Shown: positions 37,755 to 47,149 of the stretch, piece after piece | Numbering within the stretch: position 1 is the stretch's first letter | How the letters are laid out: each line of letters begins with the position of its first letter | NCBI GenBank assembly: GCA_029240105.1 | Contig: JARBTR010000002.1 | Coordinates: 1 to 64,000, forward strand | Direction: 5' to 3' | Source: Caryophanales bacterium | Lineage (GTDB): Bacteria > Bacillota > Bacilli > JARBTR01 | DNA: 64,000 nt | Translations under genes and position numbers: made by a program | The notes under the pieces: model-generated | Database searches by the model: none | Told to the model about the DNA's origin: nothing | What the model saw: only the letters and a program-made list of their open reading frames with translations

Positions 37755-38064
37755 AAAATCACATCATTTCAAATAAGAATGTTTCCATTCTACTATTTTT
37801 TATAAAATTGTACCACTCAAAAAATTTCGGAACCCGAAAATTATTCTGGCATGAATTTTAATTGTTATGTTAAAATAATCACAGTTTTATGAAGCAATTA
37901 GCAGTGGTTAGAGTAACGTTTTGGGCAGTTTTAAATATGCTCATTTACAAGAAGTTGGAATATTATTTACTGAAAATATGGAAGAATACTTCCAGAATGA
38001 GAATTTTTTAAAATTGGTAAATAATTTGAAGGTTAGAAGTGTAAATATAGCGGAGGGTTGTAAT

Positions 38065-38508
38065 ATGAATAAAGTTCTTATTGTGAATGGCCCTAATTTA
38101 AATTTTCTAGGAAAAAGGGAACCTGAAGTCTATGGGTCAACCACACTTGCTGAATTGGAAGAATCTCTTAAAAAATTTGGCATCCAATGCAACTTTGAGA
38201 TTGAATGTTTTCAATCCAATGTAGAAGGAGAAATTATAAATCGAATCTACAAAGCACATGAAGACGGTGTGATCGGTATCATACTAAACCCAGGCGGATA
38301 TACGCATACGAGTGTGGCTATTCATGACTGCATTGCGGGTATTCCGATTCCGGTAATTGAAGTACATATATCAAATATTCACGCAAGAGAAGAATTCAGG
38401 CATAAATCAATCATCTCGGCAGTTACTGCTGGGCAGATCATAGGATTTGGAGTTTATGGATATGAATTGGCTTTAATTGCTTTAAAAAATAAAATAAAAG
38501 GAGTATAA
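38065..38508 (+). CDS. aroQ: 3-dehydroquinate dehydratase, type II
   Basis: 147 residues from the AUG at 38065 after GGAGGG. NGPNLNFLGKREPEVYGS (8-25) holds the catalytic Tyr, then NPGGYTHTSVAI (about 74-85) and EVHISNIHAREEFRHKS (about 96-112). Third step of the shikimate pathway. The frame is open upstream to 37921 but those 48 residues have no ribosome site or family match. yqhR, found upstream in B. subtilis, is missing. Confidence 0.94.
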   Translation: MNKVLIVNGPNLNFLGKREPEVYGSTTLAELEESLKKFGIQCNFEIECFQSNVEGEIINRIYKAHEDGVIGIILNPGGYTHTSVAIHDCIAGIPIPVIEVHISNIHAREEFRHKSIISAVTAGQIIGFGVYGYELALIALKNKIKGV

Positions 38509-38511
38509 GAC

Positions 38512-39573
38512 ATGACAAAATTAGAACAATTGCGCAATAAGTTTGATGAGTTACATGTTGATGGAATACTGATTACAAATGAATTTAACCGAAAATATAT
38601 TTCTGGTTTTACAGGTTCAACAGGTGTAGTTTTGATATCCAAGTCAGAGGCTAAGTTTATAACGGATTTCCGTTATATTGAGCAAGCAACAGCTCAATGT
38701 GTTGGTTTTGAAATAGTGAAACAAACCATTCCTTACAGTGAACTAGTAAATGACGAATGCAAAAAAATGGGCATTAAACGCCTTGCATTCGAACAAGATA
38801 ATCTTACATTTTCAACTTTTAAGGGTTACGAGTCCAAATTTGAAGGGGAATTAGTGCCTGTTTCTGGTGTGGTTGAAGAGCAACGTAAGGTGAAAACAGC
38901 TGATGAGATTGCAATTATACAAACAGCAGCAGAAATAGCAGATGCGACTTTTAAATATATTTTAGATTTTATAAAGCCTGGAATTACAGAGACAGATGTT
39001 TCGAATGAGATGGAATTTTTCATGCGTCGTGCAGGTGCAACGTCATCTTCATTTGATATTATTGTTGCTTCAGGATGGCGTTCCGCTTTACCTCATGGTA
39101 TCGCTTCAAACAAAGTGATTGAAAAAGGTGATATGGTTACACTAGATTTTGGAGCAGTATACAATCATTATGTTTCAGATATGACGCGTACAATTGCAGT
39201 TGGAGATCCAGGTGAAAAATTAAAGGAAATTTATGCAATTGTTTTAGAAGCCCAAGAGTATGCGAATACACATATTCGACCTGGTATAACTGGGATTGAA
39301 GCAGATGCATTAGCTAGAGATATAATCAAAGCAAAGGGCTACGGTGACTATTTTGGCCATGGACTTGGTCATAGTATCGGATTAGAAGTTCATGAGGGAC
39401 CAAATCTATCTTTCCGTTCATCCGAAATTTTAGTACCTGGTAATGTTGTTACAAACGAGCCTGGAATTTATATTCCTCATTTAGGTGGAGTAAGAATTGA
39501 GGATGACCTTGTAATAACAGAAAAAGGTAACTACCCGTTGACGATTTCAACAAAAGAACTTATTATTTTATAG
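38512..39573 (+). CDS. yqhT: Xaa-Pro aminopeptidase/dipeptidase (M24)
   Basis: 353 residues. N-terminal creatinase-like domain (1-130) and M24 pita-bread domain with metal ligands in VTLDFGAVYNHYVSDMTRT (about 210-228), FGHGLGHSIGLEVHEGP (about 280-296), TNEPGIYIP (about 315-323) and GGVRIEDDLVIT. It trims Xaa-Pro peptides in the cytosol. AAGGAG upstream; it begins four bases after the aroQ stop codon, so they are co-translated, and efp follows. Confidence 0.93.
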   Translation: MTKLEQLRNKFDELHVDGILITNEFNRKYISGFTGSTGVVLISKSEAKFITDFRYIEQATAQCVGFEIVKQTIPYSELVNDECKKMGIKRLAFEQDNLTFSTFKGYESKFEGELVPVSGVVEEQRKVKTADEIAIIQTAAEIADATFKYILDFIKPGITETDVSNEMEFFMRRAGATSSSFDIIVASGWRSALPHGIASNKVIEKGDMVTLDFGAVYNHYVSDMTRTIAVGDPGEKLKEIYAIVLEAQEYANTHIRPGITGIEADALARDIIKAKGYGDYFGHGLGHSIGLEVHEGPNLSFRSSEILVPGNVVTNEPGIYIPHLGGVRIEDDLVITEKGNYPLTISTKELIIL

Positions 39574-39643
39574 GAAAAAGGTGCAGAGTGAGTCGTTTAA
39601 CTTGCTCGAGTATAAGTGACAGTATAAGAAACGAGGATAACCA

Positions 39644-40201
39644 ATGATTTCAGTTAACGATTTTAAAACAGGCCTAACAATCGAAGTAGATAACTCCCTT
39701 TGGCAAGTTACAGACTTCCAACATGTAAAACCAGGTAAAGGTGCAGCATTTGTACGTTCTACTTTAAAAAACATGCGTACTGGAGCTATTCAAGAAAAAA
39801 CCTTCCGTGCTGGTGAAAAAGTTGCAAAAGCTCGTATCGAAAACCGTAAAATGCAATATTTATATGCTAATGGTGATCAACATATTTTTATGGATAATCT
39901 AACTTATGAACAGGTTGAACTACCTGAAAAGCAAATTGAACGTGAGTTAAAGTTCCTTCAAGAAAATATGGAAGTTTATATCATGACATTCGGACACGAA
40001 ATACTTGGCGTTGAATTACCAACAACAGTTATATTGGAAGTTGTTGCAACAGATCCTGGTATCAAAGGAAACACTGCACAAGGTGGTTCTAAGCCCGCAA
40101 CTATGAATACAGGACTTGTTGTTCAAGTACCATTATTTATAAATGAAGGCGATAAATTGATTATCCAAACTTCAGATGGTTCTTATAATTCAAGAGCTTA
40201 A
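39644..40201 (+). CDS. efp: elongation factor P
   Basis: 185 residues. Three beta-barrel domains. The tip loop carries Lys32 in VKPGKGAAF, the position modified in other bacteria (5-aminopentanol in B. subtilis). C-terminal signature [25 protein letters not shown] (about 153-177, positions only). EF-P relieves ribosome stalling at polyproline. The gene follows the M24 peptidase, which fits a proline theme. Confidence 0.96.
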   Translation: MISVNDFKTGLTIEVDNSLWQVTDFQHVKPGKGAAFVRSTLKNMRTGAIQEKTFRAGEKVAKARIENRKMQYLYANGDQHIFMDNLTYEQVELPEKQIERELKFLQENMEVYIMTFGHEILGVELPTTVILEVVATDPGIKGNTAQGGSKPATMNTGLVVQVPLFINEGDKLIIQTSDGSYNSRA

Positions 40202-40227
40202 TCAATAAAATAAGTTTTTATAAAATA

Positions 40228-40257
40228 AAGGATGGAGAATTTTTCTTCATCCTTTTT
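40228..40257 (+). terminator. rho-independent terminator after efp
   Basis: AAGGATG plus AGAA pair with TTCT plus CATCCTT with one mismatch, then TTT. Confidence 0.78.
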
Positions 40258-40386
40258 CTTTATGAATTTACAATAATTTGAGGCACTCTTACTACTAATT
40301 TCCAGCATTCAATATAACTATTAATAAAATAGATTTCCTCATTTAACAATGAGAAGTTAATTATTTTGTATAGCAGAGCTTGAAAA

Positions 40387-41271
40387 CTAATTTCCACGGA
40401 GTTGGATGTCGTGCCAGCTGCTAACATCACATTGGCCTTCAATATTTCTGCCTACAGCCAACACTGTGCCATCAGATTTAAGGCCGATAGTATGAGTGCA
40501 ACCCGCCGCTATTGCCACAATATCACGCCAACCTCCTGTATCACATTGTCCATAATTATCCAAACCCACAGCAATCACCGATCCATCTGTTTTAAGGCCA
40601 ATTGTATGGTTACTACCCGCCGATATTGCCTTAATATCGCACCAACTGCTAACTTCGCATTGTCCATGCTTATTCAACCCCACAGACACTACCGTTCCGT
40701 CTGCTTTTAGCCCGATGGTATGGAGGTAACCTGCCGCAACGGCTACTATGTCACGCCAGTCGCTACCATTACATTGGCCATACCGATTATTACCCACAAA
40801 CGTAACAGTACCATCTTCTTTTAGCCCGACGGTATGCCAATCGCCTGCCGTAACCGCAACAATATCACGCCAGTCACTTACATTGCATTGACCATCATTA
40901 TTTCGACCTACAGCCATCACTGTACCATCCGATTTAAGTCCGACAGTACGACGCCATCCCGCAACAACCGCAACAATGTCACTCCAGCTACTTACGTCGC
41001 ATTGGTCGTGTTTATTCCAGCCCACAGCCACCACTGTTCCGTCTGATTTAAGACCTATTGAATGAGAATTACCCGTATGAGAATTACCCGCCGCAACAGC
41101 TATAATATCGCTCCAACCACTTACATCACATTGTCCAAATTTATTATCACCTGTTGCTGTCACTGTTCCGTCTGCTCTAAGTCCGACGGTATGACGATAA
41201 CCTGCAGCTAAAATGTCTTTTGGCCAACGTTTCACTTTTAATGCCAATTCTTTTGTTGATTTGTTTACCAT
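40387..41271 (-). CDS. RCC1/alpha-tubulin-suppressor-like repeat protein
   Basis: 294 residues made of seven repeats of about 38-40 residues: (D)IVAVAAGxxHTVGLKxDGTVxAVGxNxxGQCDVSxW. Each repeat ends with a near-invariant GQC (one unit reads DQC), so seven cysteines are regularly spaced, suggesting a beta-propeller with ordered thiols. The second repeat holds a 5-residue tandem duplication (GNSHTGNSHS). No signal peptide or membrane helix. The coding strand is visibly more G+C-rich than its neighbours and sits alone and reversed between efp and spoIIIAA, where B. subtilis has no such gene, so recent transfer is likely. Binding partner unknown. Confidence 0.85.
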   Translation of the reverse strand: MVNKSTKELALKVKRWPKDILAAGYRHTVGLRADGTVTATGDNKFGQCDVSGWSDIIAVAAGNSHTGNSHSIGLKSDGTVVAVGWNKHDQCDVSSWSDIVAVVAGWRRTVGLKSDGTVMAVGRNNDGQCNVSDWRDIVAVTAGDWHTVGLKEDGTVTFVGNNRYGQCNGSDWRDIVAVAAGYLHTIGLKADGTVVSVGLNKHGQCEVSSWCDIKAISAGSNHTIGLKTDGSVIAVGLDNYGQCDTGGWRDIVAIAAGCTHTIGLKSDGTVLAVGRNIEGQCDVSSWHDIQLRGN

Positions 41272-41543
41272 TTTTTTCCTCGTTCATTGAATTCAATTTT
41301 TTTCTTAGGATTTTGAGTTTTATCCCCATATTCGTCTATGAACCAAATGTAACTACGATACATTTTTTCAATATCGGTAATTTTGGAATCCAACCTTTAC
41401 CTTACAATCTTTCCGATTATTTTAGCACATCATGCTTTAAGACAGTTCTACACTGTATTAATTTTGTATCGCTTAACAAGTGTAAATGTAGGGGATAGGT
41501 AGTGATAAAAATAGTGGTAAAACCAAAGAAATGGTTGCCTTTG

Positions 41544-41572
41544 GTCTATTCTTTCTCTTTAAATCATATTTT
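41544..41572 (+). promoter_or_regulatory. candidate sigma-E promoter of the spoIIIA operon
   Basis: GTCTATT (41544-41550), a 14-base spacer and CATATTTT (41565-41572). This resembles the mother-cell sigma-E consensus (KMATATT-14-CATACANT) and lies 28 bases before the spoIIIAA start. Confidence 0.4.
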
Positions 41573-41600
41573 TAAAATATTGAAAAAGATAGGTGAGCAC

Positions 41601-42530
41601 ATGAATGAAATTCTAAATCTGCTACCTGAAAATATGTTGAAATCACTATCAAAAATACTTGATCATCACTTTGACAAAGTTGAAGAGATACGTATTCGAG
41701 TCGGGCGCCCTATTGAATGTTTAACAAATTCAAAAATTATTTTTTCAAACGAATGTACAACCTTAGAGGATTCTGAGAGACTACTAAGCAAAATTACACA
41801 GTTCTCTTTTTATATGTTGGACGAGCAGTTGAAAAGGGGATACATTACGATTGCTGGTGGTCATCGTATTGGTTTAGCAGGTCGTGTTGTTCTCGAAAAT
41901 GGAGAAATAAAGGGTTTACGAGATATTAGTTCATATAATATTCGGGTTGCACGTGAAAAAATAGGAATTGCCAATCCATTAATTCCATATTTATTTGATA
42001 GGAAATGGTTGTCTACTCTCATAGTTGGACCACCGCAAAGTGGTAAAACGACTCTCATTCGTGATTTGGCCCGTTTAATTTCTACAGGTATAGAAAACCG
42101 AAATATCCCTGCAAATAAAGTTGGTATTGTTGATGAACGTTCAGAAATAGCTGGTTGTGTGAACGGTATCCCTCAAATGTCCTTTGGGAGAAGAATCGAT
42201 GTCTTAGATGGCTGCCCCAAAGCAGAAGGTATGATGATGCTCATTCGATCAATGAGTCCTGAAGTTATCTTTACAGATGAGATAGGGCGTTCAGAGGATA
42301 TGCGAGCTGTATCAGAGGCGATACATGCAGGTGTTAATTTAGTTACTACTGCTCATGGTGAAAATTTAACGGATATCTTACAGCGGCCAATAATGAAATC
42401 GATTATTGAGGAAATTGGATTCGATCGAATCATTGAGTTGAGACGAGGAAAAACGGTGGGTGAAATCGTTCGAATACTTGACAAAAACCAAAAAAATATA
42501 TTCATCGAACAGAGGAAATTCAATGGTTAA
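41601..42530 (+). CDS. spoIIIAA: stage III sporulation protein AA (ATPase)
   Basis: 309 residues from the AUG at 41601 after AGGTG. Walker A VGPPQSGKTTLIRDLAR (about 142-158) and Walker B-like VIFTDEIGR, a secretion-ATPase fold. It powers the mother cell-forespore channel. The open frame to 41502 is rejected as its first 33 residues have no ribosome site or family match. spoIIIAB overlaps its end by 8 bases. Confidence 0.93.
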   Translation: MNEILNLLPENMLKSLSKILDHHFDKVEEIRIRVGRPIECLTNSKIIFSNECTTLEDSERLLSKITQFSFYMLDEQLKRGYITIAGGHRIGLAGRVVLENGEIKGLRDISSYNIRVAREKIGIANPLIPYLFDRKWLSTLIVGPPQSGKTTLIRDLARLISTGIENRNIPANKVGIVDERSEIAGCVNGIPQMSFGRRIDVLDGCPKAEGMMMLIRSMSPEVIFTDEIGRSEDMRAVSEAIHAGVNLVTTAHGENLTDILQRPIMKSIIEEIGFDRIIELRRGKTVGEIVRILDKNQKNIFIEQRKFNG

Positions 42531-43038
42531 ATTGATTGGTATATGCTTGGTTTTAATCGCTACAACTTTCACAGGTTTTGAATTCGCGAATCGATTACGA
42601 AAACGAACGAAACAACTTCGTGACTTTCATGCAGCTTTATCCATTTTAGAGTCTGAAATCATGTTTGGTCAAACACCACTAGCCATTGCTAGCGAACGTA
42701 TTTCCAACCAAATTCCTGATCCAATTGCTGGATTCTTTCATGTTTTACATGAAAATTTAGTGGATGCGTCTGATACTATTTCCAATATTTTTAGTAATAC
42801 TCTAGATGCCTATATCCCAAATATGCAGTTAAAAGAACAGGAAATAGAAATTCTAAAGCAATTTGGGGAAACATTGGGTAAACATGATCGTTATATGCAA
42901 CAAAAGCAAATAGAGATAGCTTTGACTCATCTTACACGGCTTGAAAAGGAAGCGCACATCAATCAAACAAGCTACGAAGGTATGTTTAAAACTATTGGTG
43001 TGTTAGCTGGAATGCTCTTAGTTATTTTATTTATTTAA
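42523..43038 (+). CDS. spoIIIAB: stage III sporulation protein AB
   Basis: 171 residues. N-terminal membrane helix (about 2-20, VKLIGICLVLIATTFTGFEF), then a GspF-like helical cytosolic domain and a C-terminal membrane helix (GVLAGMLLVILFI). It is the platform-like component of the SpoIIIA channel. Its AUG overlaps the spoIIIAA stop. Confidence 0.92.
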   Translation: MVKLIGICLVLIATTFTGFEFANRLRKRTKQLRDFHAALSILESEIMFGQTPLAIASERISNQIPDPIAGFFHVLHENLVDASDTISNIFSNTLDAYIPNMQLKEQEIEILKQFGETLGKHDRYMQQKQIEIALTHLTRLEKEAHINQTSYEGMFKTIGVLAGMLLVILFI

Positions 43039-43083
43039 TTAAATACAGGTTTGAAATCAATTTGTTTTGTTAGAGGAGTACTT

Positions 43084-43287
43084 ATGCCAATTGATGTTGA
43101 TTTGATTTTTAAAATTGCTGGGGTTGGACTTATTGTCGCCTTTATAGTCACTATTTTAGATCAGGTGGGAAAGAAAGAGTATGCACAATGGGTCATACTT
43201 GTAAGTTTTATCTATATTTTATTCAATATTGCTTCCGTAGTGGGAGAATTAATGGATAAAATTCGAAGCGTGTTTTTATTCCAATAA
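43084..43287 (+). CDS. spoIIIAC: stage III sporulation protein AC
   Basis: 67 residues with two membrane helices (about 5-25 and 35-53): MPIDVDLIFKIAGVGLIVAF onward. GAGGAG is placed correctly for the AUG at 43084; the longer frame to 43051 is rejected. Membrane part of the channel complex. Confidence 0.92.
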   Translation: MPIDVDLIFKIAGVGLIVAFIVTILDQVGKKEYAQWVILVSFIYILFNIASVVGELMDKIRSVFLFQ

Positions 43288-43304
43288 TGGAGTGTTACTA
43301 AACC

Positions 43305-43694
43305 ATGGAAATGTTACAGGTAATTGGAATCTCGCTTATCGGGGCATTTTTTGCGATGGTTCTCAAAGAACAAAAGCCTAACTTATCTTTCTTGCTTGTC
43401 GTTTTTGTAGGTAGCTCTATTTTTCTTTTTTTGGTGGAGAAAATTACAGCCATTGTTCAAACTGTAGAAAGACTTGCAATTAGCTCAAATGTAAATATGC
43501 TTTACTTTGCAACAATATTAAAAATAATAGGGATCGCATATATTGCAGAATTTGCAGCTCAAATAACGAAGGATGCAGGACAAGCATCCATATCTACTAA
43601 AATTGAGTTCGCAGGTAAAATCATTATTCTCACTATGGCGATACCAATCTTAACAGCTATTATCGAAAGTGTTATTCAGCTCGTAGCGAGCTAA
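43305..43694 (+). CDS. spoIIIAD: stage III sporulation protein AD
   Basis: 129 residues with four membrane helices. Starts MEMLQVIGISLIGAFFAMVL; contains LKIIGIAYIAEFAAQITKDAG, the family core. Membrane part of the SpoIIIA-SpoIIQ channel. Confidence 0.92.
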   Translation: MEMLQVIGISLIGAFFAMVLKEQKPNLSFLLVVFVGSSIFLFLVEKITAIVQTVERLAISSNVNMLYFATILKIIGIAYIAEFAAQITKDAGQASISTKIEFAGKIIILTMAIPILTAIIESVIQLVAS

Positions 43695-43721
43695 AAAGTA
43701 ATTTGTAAAAAGGACTCTCAT

Positions 43722-44867
43722 GTGAAAAAACTAATTCTCTTAAGCGTACTGTTTACACTTCTCATTTATAAGCCGCATGTTAGTTTAGCAGCGCCATTAA
43801 GTCAGGCATCTGTTGATACGTCGCAGATTGAAAATTTTTGGAATCAAATTTCCTCAAATTACAATGAGTACCTGCCTGAAATTCAATCTGGAAATTTAAG
43901 TGATTATATTTCTGGAAAACAAATATTTTCACCTAAAGAACTAGGAGTAGGTTTATTACAATTTGCCTTTCAAGAACTCCTTGTTAATGGAAAATTATTA
44001 GGTATGTTGATCATGCTTGCTGTGTTTAGTTCATTTCTGCAAACACTCCAAGCTTCATTCGAAAAATCAACAGTTAGTAAGGTTGCAAACGCTATTGTTC
44101 TAATGGTTTTGCTATTGATAGCTGTATCTAGCTTTCGTACTTCCATGAATTATGTGGTTGATACCATATCAAATATGACTGATTTTCTAATGGCTATCAT
44201 ACCAATTTTACTAGCCTTACTAGCATCATCTGGAAGTCTTATATCTGCTGGTTTTTTTCATCCAGTTATCTTATTTTTGATGAATAGTTCAGTTACTATC
44301 ATCCAGTACTTTGTACTGCCGCTCATCCTTTTTTCTACAATATTATCAGTTATTAGCCATCTTTCAGATCAATTCAAAGCGACAGGATTAGCGAATATGC
44401 TAAGATCAGTCGCTATTTGGACTATTGGTATTTTTATGACTATTTTTTTGGCAGTACTCTCCATTCAAGGTGTCACTACAGCGGTTGCTGATGGAATTGG
44501 ACTTAGAACAGCCAAATTTGTATCCAGTAATTTTATACCTGTTGTTGGAAAATTGCTGACAGATGTGACAGACACTGCAGTTAACGCATCCGTATTACTT
44601 AAGAATTCTATAGGTACAGTAGGTTTGGTTATATTGCTTCTACTGATTGCCTTTCCAGCTATTAAGATCTTTTTAATTGCACTTTTATACAAAATAGCAT
44701 CCGTTATTTTACAACCTATTGGTGATAAAGTTGTCATTAAATGTTTAAGCGAAATCGGTAAAAATCTTCTTTATGTGTTGGCATCTTTTATGATTGTTGC
44801 TTTCATGTTTTTTCTCACCATTACCATTGTTATCTCTGCTGGCAACATTACACTTATGGTTCGATAA
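43722..44867 (+). CDS. spoIIIAE: stage III sporulation protein AE
   Basis: 381 residues from a GUG at 43722. Signal peptide (KKLILLSVLFTLLIYKPHVSLA, about 2-23) and about eight membrane helices in the second half, with HPVILFLMNSSVTIIQYFVLP and LASFMIVAFMFFLTITIVI. Channel-like polytopic subunit of the SpoIIIA complex. An inverted-repeat element lies between its stop and spoIIIAF. Confidence 0.93.
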   Translation: MKKLILLSVLFTLLIYKPHVSLAAPLSQASVDTSQIENFWNQISSNYNEYLPEIQSGNLSDYISGKQIFSPKELGVGLLQFAFQELLVNGKLLGMLIMLAVFSSFLQTLQASFEKSTVSKVANAIVLMVLLLIAVSSFRTSMNYVVDTISNMTDFLMAIIPILLALLASSGSLISAGFFHPVILFLMNSSVTIIQYFVLPLILFSTILSVISHLSDQFKATGLANMLRSVAIWTIGIFMTIFLAVLSIQGVTTAVADGIGLRTAKFVSSNFIPVVGKLLTDVTDTAVNASVLLKNSIGTVGLVILLLLIAFPAIKIFLIALLYKIASVILQPIGDKVVIKCLSEIGKNLLYVLASFMIVAFMFFLTITIVISAGNITLMVR

Positions 44868-44918
44868 CTACATATTTCTCATCCAAAATTTTTGGAGAGA
44901 AAACCTAAATAATTTTTG

Positions 44919-45090
44919 GCTCTGTTAAAGATAGGTGTTGATTTGTATATGTTGTTATTTGCTGAATCCACGAGACTCCTAGAGGATTAGCAAGCCAGGC
45001 GAGACCCTAGGCTCGCGGATTGCCTCAGGAAAGCGAGTGGAAAATTAGCAAATAACAACAATTTTTATCAGATCCTATCTTTAAAAAGCG
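44919..45090 (+). repeat. inverted-repeat element inside the spoIIIA operon
   Basis: TTAAAGATAGG (44925-44935) pairs with CCTATCTTTAA (45074-45084), and GTTGTTATTTGCT (44951-44963) pairs exactly with 45047-45059. The centre holds GACTCC, GGCGAGACCC and AAAGCGAG, typical of a dispersed Bacillaceae repeat. It occupies nearly the whole 263-bp gap between spoIIIAE and spoIIIAF and encodes nothing. A decayed relative is at 47170-47270. Confidence 0.8.
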
Positions 45091-45130
45091 CTTTGAATGT
45101 TTCAACGCTAAAGAATTTACTAGTTAGTGA

Positions 45131-45736
45131 GTGACGTGCATGCAATTATTAAAAGAATTTATTACCAACTTCGTTGTATTCATGTTAATAGCCATTATAT
45201 TAGACATGTTAGTACCCAGTTCTAGTTTTAAGAAATATACAAAACTGGTTATTGGTTTACTACTTATTTCACTAATGCTTACGCCTATTCTTCAAATTTT
45301 TAATACAGATTTTCAATCCCTATTGAGTCAAAAAATAGCTCTTTCTAATCATAAATTTGACAATACCCTTGCAACAAAAATAAAAGATAGTGAAAGAGAT
45401 ATAAATCTGGCAAATCGTGCATATATATTGGAGCAAATGGCTGTCCAACTAAAAAAAGATGCCGAAGGGGAGTTGATGAAGACATTCCACTATTCAATCA
45501 ATGATGTACAAATTGAAATGAAGAATGAAACTTGCAGTATGACGGCCGACAATATCAACGCAGTTCGCGTGTTTGTTCGTGAAGGTGGCCAAGATGTACA
45601 GCTGGTGGAACCAGTTGAGGTAAGCTTTGACGATAGCAAAGCGAACAAAGGGAAAATTGAGAAGGAAATTCACGATTTTCTTGAAAAAAAATGGGGTTTA
45701 AATAAAAATATTATTTTTGTATCTGAAGATACATAG
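45131..45736 (+). CDS. spoIIIAF: stage III sporulation protein AF
   Basis: 201 residues from a GUG at 45131 (an AUG follows at 45140). Two N-terminal membrane helices (about 10-29 and 36-56) and a ring-forming extracytoplasmic domain (about 70-190). The ribosome site is weak, so expression may rely on the sequence provided by the repeat upstream. Confidence 0.9.
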   Translation: MTCMQLLKEFITNFVVFMLIAIILDMLVPSSSFKKYTKLVIGLLLISLMLTPILQIFNTDFQSLLSQKIALSNHKFDNTLATKIKDSERDINLANRAYILEQMAVQLKKDAEGELMKTFHYSINDVQIEMKNETCSMTADNINAVRVFVREGGQDVQLVEPVEVSFDDSKANKGKIEKEIHDFLEKKWGLNKNIIFVSEDT

Positions 45737-45745
45737 GAGTATATT

Positions 45746-46369
45746 TTGAAAAACTTTTTTGAAGATCTATTTAAAAATAAAGATACGAAAACATTTAATC
45801 CGAAGTTAATCATTATATTACTCGTGGGAATTGCACTAATGCTTATTAGTAACTTTTACTCAGATAGGAATCAATCTGCTGAGACATTTGCTACCCAAAA
45901 GAACAACAAAAATAATTCTGAACAGGTCAGTTCAGATGAAATTACCACTTCGGATGATCAAATTAATTCAAGCAAATCTGCACTTGAAAGAAGTTACGAA
46001 AAAGAACTTCAGCAAGCACTTGAACAGATGTCAGGAGTCAATAATGTTACTGTAATTGTGAAGTTATCCTCAACTGAACGTAGCATTTATGAGAAGAAAT
46101 ATAAAACTCAAAAAAAAATGACTGACGAAACAGATAAAAATAATGGAAAGAGAAATATCGATGAAACATTGAATGAGAATGAAGTAATCATTATTAAAGA
46201 CGGAAATAAAGAAATTCCGCTTCTAATCGAAAAGGACATGCCAGAGGTAAGTGGTGTATTGATAGTTGCGGAAGGTGTAGGGAAAATTCAAGTAAAAGCC
46301 AAGGTAATTGAAGCGGTAACTCGTGTTTTTTCAGTAGAGAGTCATCGCGTAGCTGTAATGGAGAAATAA
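45746..46369 (+). CDS. spoIIIAG: stage III sporulation protein AG
   Basis: 207 residues, UUG start at 45746 after AGGAG. One membrane helix (about 18-37, PKLIIILLVGIALMLISNFY), a low-complexity linker and a ring-building domain with YEKELQQALEQMSGVNNVTVI (about 91-111, positions only). SpoIIIAG forms a large ring in the intermembrane space of the channel. Confidence 0.92.
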   Translation: MKNFFEDLFKNKDTKTFNPKLIIILLVGIALMLISNFYSDRNQSAETFATQKNNKNNSEQVSSDEITTSDDQINSSKSALERSYEKELQQALEQMSGVNNVTVIVKLSSTERSIYEKKYKTQKKMTDETDKNNGKRNIDETLNENEVIIIKDGNKEIPLLIEKDMPEVSGVLIVAEGVGKIQVKAKVIEAVTRVFSVESHRVAVMEK

Positions 46370-46522
46370 AAAATAACTAGTTTTATAAATGGGCTTGAAA
46401 GAAGACCTTTGTTTAATAAAACTCTAAAGTGTTTTATGGGTACGAGCAATCAGTTATTAGAGTTTTATTCCAATATTCAAAGAGAAATAACTTTTAATGC
46501 ACCAAAAGAAAGGAAGAGTAAT

Positions 46523-47041
46523 TTGCTTAGAAAACAGACTGTTTGGTTTATGACAATGTTAAGTTTAGTAGCGGTTTTAAGTGTATATTATCTAACAACA
46601 CCAAAAGAAGATATGTCTTCTTCAATCTTTGGTAATAATGTTTCAAAGACAAGTGAAAAGACAAAAACAGAAGATTCAAATATTGCTGATCCGGTTTTTG
46701 CTCAATTGAAACTTCAATTAAATGACAGTCGCAGCAAAATGAGAGAAGAGCTACAAACAGTTGTGGCTTCTACTAATATTTCTGAAGAAGAGCGTGTAAA
46801 GGCAAATGAACAAATGAAAGAATTAACAAAACTTTCTTCAACAGAATCACTTCTTGAAACGTTAATCATTGCGTCTGGTTATGATGATGCTCTTGTTCGA
46901 ATTGCAGATAATAACATTCGTGTGACAGTAAAAGCTAAGAAAAATTCACCACAAGCAGCAAATGAAATAATAAGAATGGTTACCAAAGAAGTCGGCAAGA
47001 GTGAACCTGTTTCAGTAGAGTTTCAAACAGCAAAAAAATAA
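46523..47041 (+). CDS. spoIIIAH: stage III sporulation protein AH
   Basis: 172 residues from the UUG at 46523 after AAAGGAAG, giving the family start LRKQTVWFMTMLSLVAVLSVYY (positions about 2-23), the single membrane helix. The C-terminal domain (about 80-172) is the YscJ-like ring domain that binds SpoIIQ of the forespore. The frame is open to 46409, but the extra 38 residues are not in the family. Confidence 0.9.
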   Translation: MLRKQTVWFMTMLSLVAVLSVYYLTTPKEDMSSSIFGNNVSKTSEKTKTEDSNIADPVFAQLKLQLNDSRSKMREELQTVVASTNISEEERVKANEQMKELTKLSSTESLLETLIIASGYDDALVRIADNNIRVTVKAKKNSPQAANEIIRMVTKEVGKSEPVSVEFQTAKK

Positions 47042-47064
47042 TTTTAATTTTAAAAAAACTTTTA

Positions 47065-47091
47065 AAAACCTGTGTATATCACAGGTTTTTT
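47065..47091 (+). terminator. rho-independent terminator of the spoIIIA operon
   Basis: AAAACCTGTG, TATAT loop, CACAGGTTTT, then TT. Confidence 0.88.
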
Positions 47092-47149
47092 GTAGGTTGT
47101 ATACAATATATAGTGATTGAGAGCTGACTGAACCAATTTCATAATGTTT

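Noticed and set aside
37921-38064. 48-codon N-terminal extension of aroQ
   Set aside because: No ribosome site at the upstream start; GGAGGG sits at the AUG at 38065 and the family begins there.
41502-41600. 33-codon extension of spoIIIAA
   Set aside because: It spans the candidate sigma-E promoter and lacks a ribosome site; AGGTG serves the AUG at 41601.
46409-46522. 38-codon extension of spoIIIAH
   Set aside because: The family starts at the KQTVW helix, and AAAGGAAG precedes the UUG at 46523.
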